A DNA stretch of 64,000 bases from Coniferiporia sulphurascens (lineage: Eukaryota; Basidiomycota; Agaricomycetes; Hymenochaetales; Hymenochaetaceae). Location: the NCBI GenBank assembly GCA_002794785.1, contig NBBA01000008.1, forward strand, positions 1,054,001 to 1,118,000, in the 5' to 3' direction. The position numbers were made by a program, and so were the translations under genes. Positions within the stretch are counted from its first letter, which is position 1, and the number at the start of each line of letters is the position of its first letter. A model generated the notes under the pieces. It searched no databases and had not been told where the DNA came from. It saw only the letters and a program-made list of their open reading frames with translations. Shown here one piece after another: positions 25,827 to 37,061 of this stretch.

Positions 25827-28049
25827 ATGGGCCTGAGTGGTACCGTGCTCTTGAATACCGCCATTCTAACAGTCTCTCGGTGAGCCGGACTTTGCCACAA
25901 CCATTATGGGGGTTAAGCGGCCATTTCTATTTCTAGAGGAGCATTACTTTACGCTTGCCAGAAATACTTGCTGCGTTCAGTTTACCATGACCTGCAGACC
26001 ATTACTGCATCTGCAGGGGTGTTATCGGCATCCAGCCGGGACCACTTAGACATTGACACCGACGTTGAGTTGGAGTCCCTCCCTAGACCCAACACAGCGA
26101 GGGACGGCCCTTTACTCTCGCAAAACGCTGGTCCACAATCAACATCGAACCACCTTAAGATCTCCCAACTATGCTTTTCCTTGTGTTTTTCCGAGAGCTG
26201 TACGCTTTTCCTACTTTTCATGTGCCAGGAACTCTCTATCCTGGATTCTGAGTGAGACTTAAAGCAACCATGGTATCCGAAATTTATAATGAAGAATTGT
26301 TTCAGGAGCTTAATAGTGAATTGGAAGATATCGCTGTTCTTGTTATTGGCGCAAATACTCTTAGTTATCCCGTTACTACAAAATTTCCTTCTGACCTACC
26401 AGTCTCCTCTAGGTATGTCCGTGTGACCCTCATTGAGCCCTTCTTGCTGCTTGAACCAACTTCAAGGGAGAGTTTCCCGCAGTCGATCCGTACCGACACG
26501 CGTCCTAATGGCATTAATACCATACTCGCTGTATATCTTTGCACTTTCTCTGATCCCGCTACCGGAAGGTCTCTCGTCAACGACTATACTTTCCGTAGCG
26601 CTTTCGCGTCTCGTAGTCCTCGGCACGTTCATCATGGGTTCACTTTCTGGTCTTGGGGCAGCACGAAACTCTTGGAACTACATTCCATCCTTGTCTAGAG
26701 GGCAACGGTTCGTTGTTCATTATATGCCGACATGTTAGTACAGGAAATTGATTTCTAGACAGTCGAATACCCTCCGAGCAAGAGTTGTATGCGGCGAAGG
26801 AGGCACTTGTACGTATAAGAAATGATATTCAAGTGCGCCAGAAAGAGGAGCAAAGGTTGCAGGAAACGAAGGTAGCGATGGAAGCTTGATAACTCTGGCT
26901 TGAAATTTTAACCAGGATACCCTTCTGCGCAGTCGACCGACACGTCATCGTGGATGTCAAGAGTAGCGTCAAGTCTCTCTGGAAACTCGGGTGCGCTTGC
27001 TATTTTATCTATTGTCTGCACTCAGATCCGGCACTCACCTAGAATTTCATCCACGAACCTTGCAGAGCTTACTTCCGTCCAACGGGAGATCACCGGACTA
27101 TTAGCTCTGGAATATCAGATGGACAGGAACCTGGAAAGCATGAAGAATTTGCACATCAGCTCACAATATAACCGAACTCTGCAAGGAAGGATTTTACAGT
27201 TTGCAGGTCGCCTATTCGCGCTTTATTGCGTGTTCAGAACGCTCAGCGTAAATTTTCTATTCTTGCACTATTACTTCGATCTGATATATAGATGTTTAGT
27301 CCATACTGAGTGTAGCAGCACCCTTCCGTTCAAAAAATATCGCAGAAGGCGATGCATCAACCTCATATCCAGACATCATCGCGCACTTCCTGACATATTT
27401 ATTCTCTTTGTTGCCATTCATCCATCTTAGCCAGGATACTATATCAGCCATCTCTAGACAAGTCGGGCTTGTCCTTGTCGGGATCATTATCCTAAGCACC
27501 GTGCGATTCGTTCTTAAGGCCGTATCCAGAGTATGTAGAACTAGTCTCAGCTCGGTTGCAGCTACAGCTGACCTGCCTCGCTATTATAGCTACTGAAGAT
27601 TACCAGCCAGAACCTGGGCGCCTCACTGCTGCTGCTTATCCTAGCACAGCTCATGGTCAGCACGTCACTCTATATAATTGACAAAATCGGCAATGACCCA
27701 CATTCATTTTTCGTGTTTTAATTAGGGAACATATCTCATTTCGACGCTTGTTCAACTTCGTACGGCTTTTCCTCCTGCCACGACCTCGCCAGACTCGGGA
27801 TCTGCGCCGGCCAACGTTCTGTCTACTTTGCCTGCGTACGAGGTGTTTGGTGCTGCCTTTGATTATTCGTACTTGCTACTCGCATTCGCAACGGGCGTAT
27901 ACTTGTGGATGGATGAACGTATAAATGGCGGTGGTTCAATGATTGGTGAGTGCAAAATACGCCGTATTCTTTGGAACGAATCTAATCCAACATACAACAT
28001 AACACATACTTGGAAGATGACAACTAGCCAAGTTTACCCAGAACTATAA
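25827..28049 (+). CDS. Golgi pH regulator / GTG-type channel (GPHR)
   Basis: Multi-pass protein of the GPHR/GTG family, an anion channel of the Golgi that keeps its lumen acidic; plant relatives were described as abscisic-acid-binding GTG proteins. Exons: 25827-25879, 25937-26251, 26306-26412, 26467-26707, 26763-26871, 26933-27247, 27300-27530, 27590-27655, 27726-27945 and 28042-28049; about 554 residues. Retaining the last intron (96 nt, in frame) would give 586 with the same stop. Family landmarks in order: hydrophobic N-terminus with CQKYLLRSVYHDLQ; FSLCFSESCTLFLLFMCQ; VNWKISLFLLLAQILL; LSRLVVLGTFIMGSLSGLGA, matching the LSG-FGA motif; a charged helix SEQELYAAKEALVRIRNDIQ; the GRILQFAGRLFALYCVFRTL motif; and C-terminal helices ending AQLMGTYLISTLVQLRTAFP and VYLWMDERING. 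Its stop lies 43 bp from the stop of the convergent GH78-like gene. Confidence 0.92.
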
Positions 28050-28092
28050 ACACATAAAACGTAAAATTTTAATTTGTAATGAACTACCCCCT

Positions 28093-30590
28093 TCAAAAGG
28101 CAGTAATAATATGCTCCCCACCGCTGACAGTGATCGTCGTTGGCCCGCCCTTGGACGTCGCCACGATCCTTCCGTCCACTAAAATCGTCTTTCCGACCGG
28201 CACCGTAACTGAGCCTGTCGTTCTTTTTGGAGTATCAGTCGATATAGTGATGATGTTGTCGGAAATTAGAGTCCACTTCGCACCGAACCAGCCCAAGGGT
28301 GTCTCGAAGCCGCCCTCAGCCTGGGACAGTCCGGAGGTGTGCGGTGCGAGAGACCAGTCTTGTCCCTTCGGGGATTCGACCTGTAAGCCAAGTACGTAGT
28401 ACGTGAGTGCGGACGTGGGACCGGAACTCCAGCCGTGCGAATGGGAGGTGTATGACGGGTCGTAGTTGTAGCCGCGGTAAGAGCGGTACCTAGGGGAGGA
28501 ATAAGCATCGTCCAATTGTACCAATTAGTCTTGACAGAAGGGGTACCAACCCGATAGAACCATTGGCCGTGAAACCCTCGAGCAAAGTAGATTGGACACT
28601 GAGGTTAGTGTACAGCATGTACCCCCATTCGCGGCGGAGTAAATCCATCGCACGGGCATCATTACCAGAGACGAAATGTGTTTGGGGCTACAAATCCCGG
28701 TTAGATTAATGACAGAAAACAATCGCTTCACTGGATGAACACACCTCAAATCCGCCGATAAACGGTGAGATGGTATCCGGCAGTTCGGGAGCGACTGCGC
28801 CCAAATCGTTCCAATTCTTCTCGAGCCCTTCACTGATTGAGTTGGACTGGCTTGCATTAAGGGTTAGGTTGAAAAGAACAGCAAACGAATTCGCATCCTG
28901 TGGGCAGAGTGTTGTCGTGTCGTTGTCGCGGTACATTCCAAGGGAGTCCACCCAGAAATAGTCGTTGTACTTCTGCTTAAAAACAGTGGCGTTGTTAGTC
29001 CATGAGGAAGCGAGGTCGCTCAGGCTGAGGTAACTAGCAAGGTCTGCGCTGTTCGTAAGGACCTGAGGCGAACGTGCGTTTAGGTTGACAATCAGTATTT
29101 TGTCCCGGGGGGTTACCAGTGGTTGCCACCACTCACCTTGTAGAGTAGCGCATTTCCTTCAGCGTTTATCCCTCCACCTCCGAGTCGCGCCCAATCCCTT
29201 AATCCCGTCACGTTCATGAGGCCAGTGGGTGTAATCTTGTTCTCCAGAAATTGGACGGCTTTAGTCTACAAAGCCGTTGAATGGGATTCTTTTTCGAACG
29301 ATATGCATTCCAATTGAGTGCAACTCACGTAGTTCGTCCAGATTGTCTGCAGCCAGTCGGTGTCTCCAGTATACATGTAGTAATTATGGGTGCCAATGAG
29401 CGTCCAGGCGTGGTACGTGTCACTGCCGAGCTGACTGAGAGGGGGTCCGCTCTCAGGTAGGGCGCCCGTCACCGGGTCTTCGGCAGCGAACATGGTCGAG
29501 AGCGCATTGCGCACAGGCGTTAAGTCGTTTGTACTGACGAACGCTGTGGGTACAGCGATTCCCATGTCACCTAAAATAGTGTATGGTGTTATTATCTCGG
29601 TACTGCCCGCAAATATGGATACTTGCCCGGCCAAACAGCCCTAGAAACAGGGTTGCGTCAGTCACTATTTAACGAATTAAAACCGGAAATGAGTCACACC
29701 TGTCGCGCTTTGCACCATCGACAATTATCGGGCCTGCGACACCAAGCGTCGCATTGTTTGCCCAACCTTGAAAAAACCATTATATTCCATGGCTTCGCAG
29801 ACGAAATTAGACATACCTGGAGAAGATACGAAAGGCACCTGTCTTCCGGTATTCAATGGCACAACATTCGTTTGAACAGTATACGCGCCGGAGTACCAGA
29901 TTTTAGTCAAGAAGTTCTTGTCACTAGACACCGGATCCTCCGCAGAAAAGTAGCCCGCATATTCGCGCATATTGTCTACATGGGGCGAAAACGAGATCGT
30001 GCATGTGATATTGCTAATGTTGACTGCATCGTCCGAATCAGAGACTATAGTGAGATAGCGGAAGCCGCCTCGAAGGCGATAGGCAGGCTGCTCCCAAAGG
30101 CCTTTAGAAAGTGGCGCGGAAATAGGTTCAACACCGTCGTATGAAGCGTTGGCAGAGGGATAAGACGAGTCGTCGGAAGTGAGGGGGCTGACATAGACCG
30201 GGGACTCGGAGAAAGCCAGAGACAGCGCACTGCTGTCGGACGACGGGGAAAGGTTCATGGAGATTAAACCACCAACCTTACACCCACCGTGTAAGCATAC
30301 GTTTCGAAGGCGTTGTATTCCAATAATGGCAGATGACCGACCTCTTTCCCAAAGTCCAAAGAAACATAGGAGCCGCTCCCGCTTAATGTCGCTTCTCCGC
30401 TACTGGTGAGCAGCTCCTTCGCATTCTCGACCTTGCCTAGCGACTTGTAAATAGCCGTTGGGTGGACGTATCTTGACTCAGGCGCGTAGTTGAAGGCGTC
30501 CCACGATCCACTTGGCGCAGATGCACGGGTCACACCCGCGCAGAAGCACAGCGCGAGCAGAACGTTGCGGGCGTTTACCAACGTCGCCAT
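28093..30590 (-). CDS. Secreted GH78-like glycosidase
   Basis: Related to glycoside hydrolase family 78 (alpha-L-rhamnosidases; six-hairpin fold), probably acting on plant or microbial polysaccharide outside the cell. Nine exons on the minus strand: 30301-30590, 29817-30232, 29700-29766, 29627-29640, 29329-29570, 29137-29265, 28745-29062, 28551-28687, 28093-28489; 669 residues. The N-terminus (first 25 residues, with VLLALCFCAGV) is a likely signal peptide. Conserved stretches: LDFGKEVG, LNTGRQVPFVSSPGWANNA, VDGAKRDRAVWPGDMG (about 252-266), HAWTLIGTHNYYMYTGD, DWLQTIW and SHSHGWSSGPT (about 553-563). Exon 4 is 14 nt and is followed by a GC-AG intron (donor GCAAGT at 29626-29621). Where classical GH78 enzymes have an acidic Glu before the Trp-x-Gly-Asp motif, this protein has RDRAVWPGD, so specificity may differ. 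Rhamnosidase activity is inference. Confidence 0.9.
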
Positions 30591-31576
30591 TTTTGTCTTC
30601 TTGCCACTTCCTCCACCATCTTATATGAGATTCCGTGTTGCCAATCAGCGCGTATAATTGGTGGCTGCGAGACTTCTGACCAACGTCGAAGCGACCCGCA
30701 TACGATGTCGTGGTCTGTCACGAGACCGCGGTACCGCCAGCGGCCCGACGAAGGGAGAAACCCATGACCGCTGAGCGGTCTCCTTTGACGTATCAAGCTC
30801 GTGTGCACATAGCGTTTCCCCTTGAAAATATGGATATAAGCGACGGAATGCAGGTGCTAGGTTTCTCTAAATGCTCCGACAAGGACGCTCCGGGAAGAAC
30901 CCCGTCAACACCTGGTCAGTGGATGGCGGCGCCAGAATTTCTTTTCATCCATGGAGGCGGCCCGGGACGTGGGTCAAAGTTTTCGCCAGCCGTTGAGAGC
31001 CTTGTTTCGTCCCCATAATCCAGTTTGTTCGGGTACTGTACAACAGAACCCTCACGGACCCAAATAACTTCCGGACGCCTGGACCCTCGCATCTGCACCC
31101 AGAGTAAATCAGTGACCGGGCAGACTTTGTGAAATTCTGTGCAGTCGCAAACTAACCCAAATCCATACGAAATTAACTTCTCTTTTCCGCATTAACCCTG
31201 CGAATGTGGACGTGATGCGTGAGTCGATAATACGACGCAAGCCGATTGCAGTATCCTTAAAATTTGCTCTTCCGCGTCGTCCAAAGCAGGATTCTCATTT
31301 ACCAAAAATTGACCAGGCTTGGTGAAGAAATAATTTCAGATAGACGTTGCATTTGCAGAGACAGAATAGTAATTATCGGCGTAAAGGTACGAGGACGTGC
31401 CACTGGCAGTATTCGTGCCGTCCTCATTTGGTCGTAATCTTTTCAATCGGATAGCCCCAAAATAGGAAACGCTGACTCAACCGTTCCCCTAAACCTCAGC
31501 CAGAGCTCTGCAATTTTTACACATCGTCCCTTAACTCTCTCTTTTATCATTCCTCGCCGCTCATCACTTTACAAAA
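30591..31576. other. Divergent intergenic region with strong-gene promoter
   Basis: The spacer lies between the GH78-like gene (-) and eEF1B-gamma (+). The last 70 bp before the eEF1B-gamma start are pyrimidine-rich (CTCTCTCTTTTATC and neighbours) and end in AAAAATG, as in highly expressed fungal genes. No other gene was seen. Confidence 0.55.
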
Positions 31577-33281
31577 ATGTCTCTCGGAACCCTTTGGACA
31601 GTCCCTGCTCAGGCTCAGGGAAAATACGTAAGTCTCTCATCCCAACAACACAAAAGAAATTCCTAACAAGACGACAGATTCGTGCCGCTGCAGCCATCGG
31701 CGATATCAAGATCGACCTCCCCGAGAGCTACACGCACTTTGAGGACAACAAAAAGCCCGAATTTCTTTCCAAATTCCCTCACGGAAAGATCCCCGCCTGG
31801 GAAGGCAAAGATGGCTTCTTGCTTGCGGAGTCGTATGCCGTCGGTCGCTACAGTGAGTCTCAGTTACGCCGTGTATGCGCATATAGTGAGCGATGTGATC
31901 GTTCACATCGCTACATCGAGATGAGAAGTTTTACACCATTTCAGTTATCCCTGTCTTAATCATACTTGTCGAGAACTTGAAATTCTGATCATTCCCAAAT
32001 CCTTCCCATGTTGTAACTTCTTCTCTGACTCGTTTGTTTTCGCCGCAAAACAGTTTCATCGTTAGCACCCAACTCGACCCTCCTTGGTAGCTCACCGCAA
32101 GAAACTGCACTGGTTGACCAGTGGTCCTTCTTCGCTGCGACTGAAATTCAGCAGTACACCAATCTTATCAGCCAGCTGCTGAAAGGTTCGATCACTCCGT
32201 ACAACAAGCCTGTATGCATATTTTTCTCTTGCACTGTTCATACACCGAAGGGTTTTTCACACAGATCCACCAAACCTTCGCCGAGCGAGAACTTCGATCA
32301 CTTAAGACGCTCAATGAGCACCTTTCAACACGTACTTTCCTCGTGTCTGAACGCATCACCCTTGCCGATCTTGTCGTTGCTGCGGCCCTCCAGAGATCTT
32401 TCGCGATCACCTTTGATGCCCCCCTCCGCGCGCAGTTGACTCACGTCGTGCGTTTCTTCGAGACTGTTGTCAACCAGCCCAAAGTGAAGGACATCTTTGG
32501 CGAGACTACGTACGTCGAGAAGGCATTGCAATACGTCCCGCCGGCTAAGGAGAAGAAAGAGCCTAAGGCTGAAGAGAAGAAGGCTGAGAAGAAGGCTGAG
32601 AAGAAGCCGAAGGCGGTCGAGGAGGACGAAGAGGAGGAGAAGCCCTACGAGGAGCCTAAGGCGAAGAACCCGCTCGACTCTCTCCCTAAGTCCACTTTCA
32701 ACCTTGAGGACTGGAAACGTGCCTACTCCAACCTCGACACCCGCGGAACGGGTGGAGCCATCGAGTGGTTCTACGACAAGTATGTGTGATTCGTGCTTTA
32801 TTATACACATTATATATTTTTCTTGGTGTTTACGATTATTATTCAGATTCGACAAGGAAGGCTTCTCCATCTGGCGTGTTGACTTCAAGTACCCGGAGGA
32901 GCTGACGCTGACGTTCATGTCATCTAATCTTGTCACCGGTTTCTTCAACCGTCTCGAGGCGTCGCGCAAATACCTCTTCGGCTCGGTGGGAGTGCTTGGC
33001 ACGAACAACAACTCGGTTATCAGCGGTGTGTTCATCCTCCGTGGTGATGACTACAAGCCCGTTGTAGATGTCGCGCCCGACTGGGAATCGTATGACTTTA
33101 AGAAGGTCGACCTCGAGAACGCTGACGACAAGGCATTCTTCGAGTCAGCACTTGCATGGGACTTGAAGATTGGTGACAAGGAGTGGGCCGATGGCAAAAA
33201 CGTAAGCACTCTCCACACTTGAGTTCTCCCTCTCCTGAGTCAGGCTGATTCACGACGTCCATTTCTTTTTAGTTCAAGTAA
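31577..33281 (+). CDS. Translation elongation factor eEF1B gamma subunit
   Basis: Structural subunit of the eEF1B nucleotide-exchange complex that recharges eEF1A with GTP; relatives are yeast Tef3/Tef4 and Cam1. Six exons: 31577-31627, 31678-31852, 32054-32211, 32265-32779, 32847-33201, 33273-33281; 420 residues. The N-terminal GST-like domain runs to about residue 210 (MSLGTLWTVPAQAQGKYIR, FPHGKIPAWEGKDGFLLAES, ITLADLVVAAALQRSF). A Lys/Glu-rich linker follows (about 215-260, repeated EKKAEKKAEKK). The conserved EF1G C-terminal domain starts NPLDSLPKSTFNLEDWKRAY (about 263) and includes GAIEWFYDKFDKEGFSIWR and a terminal DGKNFK. Intron 2 is 201 nt, longer than usual here. The last coding exon carries only nine bases: Phe, Lys and stop. 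Confidence 0.97.
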
Positions 33282-34688
33282 AGGGGCGGGTCCGTATCTT
33301 GTATCATAAGAGACTGAGCCAATCCCATGTTGTACTACCTACAGTGTTGTAGCCGGGGCATGCATGTGCGATCTTAGGTGTAGTAGATTGAATCGAATTG
33401 TTCTGTTAGCATTTCTTACGCATTATTTTCTTTGTGAAACTATGTGAGAGCGTGTAACGAACGCGCGTGTGCCGTCGGTATGGCGAAGCCTCGAATTTAC
33501 TCTGACTATGCATGTAAGCATACCGTTGCCATCAATCGTGATGCAAGATTTTTGTACTCAGCCGTACGGATCCTGGGCGGTTGTGCCGGGTCAGTCGGGC
33601 GTCAGAGAGATGGTAGCGATCCGATCGTCGCCACTCCCACTTGACCTACCCGACCACCGACATTCAGCGATTCAATCTTCGACCGCACTTAACCGTCCCT
33701 TCCCGGGAACGCTATCGAATCTAAGGCACTGGTAGGAAATACAGGCTCGTCAAGTACCATCGTACGAATAAGTGGAAAACTAAAGGCTAAAAAAGGATGC
33801 CCTCATCGATTTATTGCGGAAGATGGATGTAATGGCGATATGTGAACCTGACCGAAACGTGTCGAGGAAGATGATACTAGGTTGCACGATTAATTGCATG
33901 CATGATGCGCGATGGTGTTTCCAATACATTAAAGACTTGAAGGTTTCGCATGTCCGAGAAGGACTTCCTTCAAGTACGATCTCGACCGTCGCGGCGTCGC
34001 CAGCTCGGAAATTTTCGTGACAGTTTGAGACCATTAACCTTTCCGTTCGATTGTATTTTGCGCCGACGAGCACCCGAATTAGCATCTCTCCGAGGTACGA
34101 AGCGTTTACTAGAATCTTTCTTTAGAACGCTAGTAGTGGCGAGATAGACCGGAGAAGTTCGAGGAAAAAGAGAAACCTTGGAGGGACGAGTTTAGGGTGT
34201 ACGGATACTGTCCGTCCCTGAGCCGAAATAAGATAAATCCAGACAAGCCCGAGGAGAGAGGAAGAGAGTCAGGAAGGGTACATTCCGTTCAGCCAATTTC
34301 GGACGCCAGAAAGCTTGACTCGGAGAAGCCTTTGGGATATATGCACATCATACTAGTACGTGTGCGGGTGCAGGTGCGTGCCAGTTTCCAGCTGCTGCTG
34401 TGCGTGTACGTGTGGCGGTAGAAGAAAATAGTCCATTAGAATTAGAAGGTCCAGGAGGGATTAGAGAAAGGTGTGGGCAGAAACAGACGCGGCCTCAGGA
34501 TGCACGTGCCAGTAACGCTAGAGAAGAAGCTCATGTCGATCACGATGACATAATGGTCGTACAGCAACTTGAAGTGTTCAAGTCAAGCAACTACTCATGC
34601 GACCTGCCTGGCAACCAACCTCACACCAAAGACTGTCGTTGAAAACTCACTGATTACATCTCTTCAAGGCATACATAGTATCCCTATT
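33282..34688. other. Intergenic region, no gene seen
   Basis: Holds the eEF1B-gamma 3' UTR and the promoter of the DUF1365 gene. Short reading frames (up to 101 codons) have no support. An ATG at 34569 is in frame with the DUF1365 protein but adds only unconserved residues. Confidence 0.5.
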
Positions 34689-36535
34689 ATGGGAGGTGGC
34701 TTCATCTTGCACAACAATGTTTCGCACGCCCGCTTTCTACCCGCCTCCTCAGCACACACCTTTGCCTATCCGACGCTTGCCTTGCTTCTCCCACTGAAGG
34801 CGCTCGAGGCGCGCACACTTGATCTCGGAAATGGCTGGCTCTTTGGGTATAGAAACAACTCTACGCCCACATCCTGGGCACAAGTGACCGGAGTCCGACC
34901 GGAGGCATACCTACTCGACCAAGACACAGTCGAGCAAAGCGTCCGGGCGAAGCTGGAAAAGGTGTTAGAACGCTTCGAGCTGGACGCGCGCACGCTGGAC
35001 GATGCATGGATGCTGACCATGCCGCGCTACTTGGGTATAGAGGGAATCAACCCGCTCACGGTATTCTACTGCTATAAAAAGGGATCCGATGCTCTCTGGG
35101 CTGTTGTTCTCGAGGTGCGTCTTGTTTCCTTTGACATCTGATTTATAAATGCAGAGCCGACAGGAGTTTGTGAAAACTTGATTTTACGCAGGTCCACAAC
35201 ACGTTTGGCGAGCGACACGTCTATGTGCTTCCCACGGGCTCTCCACACGAGGACAAGGAGGTTCCGACCGGTTTCGACCATGCTTGGACGTTCCCTCGAC
35301 AATTCCACGTCTCGCCATTCAATGACCGCTCGGGATGCTACACTTGCGCAGTAATCGCGCCTCCTTTCCCACCTTCTTCCATCACCCCGTCATCTTTACC
35401 CCGATCACCTTCCCCCTTACCGACAGTTCGTATCCAGCTGTACACCGCACACGGTCCGGACTCGCCCACACCCGAGTTAAAGCTCATAGCAACCCTCAGA
35501 CCCATCTCCTCCGCTCCACTCACATCGTACGTTTTACTTGCCGCACTAGCTGGCCAACCCCTTTCACTCTTGCTCACGTTCCCGCGCATCGCGTACGAGG
35601 CTGCCCGCTTGCACTACCGCCGGCGACTCGACGTGTACGCGCGCCCCGAGCCACGCGCAGTGGCGCCGGACCTCGAGGACCTTTTTCTAAAGGAAAGAAA
35701 TGCGGTGCAGCGAGGCGCGGGCGATGCGCTTGGTGTAGGCGGTGGTGTTGGCTGGCAGGGCGAGGGTGCACTCGATCGGTATGCACGCCGGATAAGTGAA
35801 GGTTTCTTTGACCAGCGGGCGCGTGAACTCGGGTTGCGGATTACCCTCGTCTCCACGAATCCTGCGTACGGATGGAAAGAGTTTCCAGTTAACTCGGATG
35901 ATGGTCAAGTGGGATATGAGCACGAAGGGGACCGAGGCTTTACTGAAGCGGAGAGGACAGGGGCAGGAAAGCATATCATAATCGCCTTCCGCTCCCCACG
36001 CTTTTTTTCAATATTGTTGGCCTGTCCGTCCGCACGACACGCACTCCTTGTCGGGCGCGATGCAGAACGCGTATTCGCCGTAACTGACCAAGCGCTCTTC
36101 ATGAAAATATTATCTCCACTTTCCACTTCTCTTCCACCGACACGTCTCCAGGGCTTCCTACAGACCTTACGGCTACTCCCTATCTCCCATACGCTTCTCT
36201 CGCGTCCCGACTTCGATGTTCCACCCGTCCACCCGCTTGACGCACGGGTGTCCTCTACCCTCTCTACTCTACTGCGTTTCTTTGCGCTCTTGCTCCTGAT
36301 CATCCAGTCACCCCTTGAGCGCGCCATCTTCACCGCGGTGCGTGCGCGCTTCGTCCCGGGCGACGAGCCGTGGGGCGCATGGGAACGCGCGGAGGAGGCG
36401 TGGAAGCGCGGTCAGAGTGGTAAGGAGTTAGTTTCGCCATCGACAGAGATAATGGGGGAGATAGATGCTGCGGGAAGCTGGGAGGACGGGAATGAAGAGC
36501 GGTGGGTGGGTAGTGTGCGGAGGCCGAAGAAGTGA
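34689..36535 (+). CDS. DUF1365 domain protein
   Basis: Two exons, 34689-35114 and 35192-36535; 589 residues. The DUF1365 family is widespread in bacteria and fungi; in bacteria it often sits beside cyclopropane-fatty-acid synthases and a lipid-related role is suspected, but the activity is unknown. The N-terminus has the family pattern HARFLPASSAHTFAYPTLAL, then DLGNGWLFGY and VTGVRPEAYLLDQDTVEQ. NPLTVFYCY is followed after the splice junction by VHNTFGERHVYVLP and, near residue 176, FPRQFHVSPFNDRSGCY, the most conserved block. The C-terminal part has hydrophobic stretches (TLLRFFALLLLIIQSP) that may be membrane-associated. Fungal members carry a longer C-terminal extension than bacterial ones, as here. 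The start was set at the Met just before GGGFILHNNVSHARF; an upstream in-frame ATG at 34569 is possible. Confidence 0.88.
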
Positions 36536-37061
36536 ATATTTTCAGCCTCATCCCTCTTGGTTATTTGGTTTCTTTTGGGTTGTACGTGAATTTCGTGCAG
36601 CTGGTCTGTTTTAGGGCGGGACCTGATCCCATGGCTTTGATTCCTGAATGATAACGTGGGACTATGTATATCTACTATCTAACAGCGAGTAATGTCAAAT
36701 AGGTTTTATTACGAACAATTCATGCAATGCAGTGTACACTGGCACATTGACGTAAAGAAGTAGGTTGAGCTAAGCCTATTTTTCATTTACATGAATGTTG
36801 AACACTTGAATTAAATGTACTGTAGTTATTCCCGCTTGAACGTATAGTTGTGTTCCAGTCGAGGATGCATATGTTCAGCCATAATTTGGATCCGACTCGG
36901 ACATGACCGGAGACTCCTGAAAGGGAGCGACGATATGATTACATAATTTAAATGATGGCTATGCGCGTCCCTCACGTGGGTAACCGTGTCGCCACCGCCG
37001 ACAACGCCGCGCAGCGAGGCCGCAGTCGGACACCGTCCGCAAGTCTTGCACATCAACCACC
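36536..37061. other. Intergenic region, no gene seen
   Basis: A 526-bp AT-rich spacer between DUF1365 and AKR1. No supported feature; the AKR1 promoter must lie in it. Confidence 0.5.

Noticed and set aside
27000..27034. Possible 35-nt intron in the GPHR gene
   Set aside because: Pyrimidine-rich and ending CTCAG, but removing it would shift the frame; the continuous reading is open.
32325..33035. 236-codon Leu/Arg-rich minus-strand frame
   Set aside because: Antisense of the eEF1B-gamma Lys/Glu linker and following domain.
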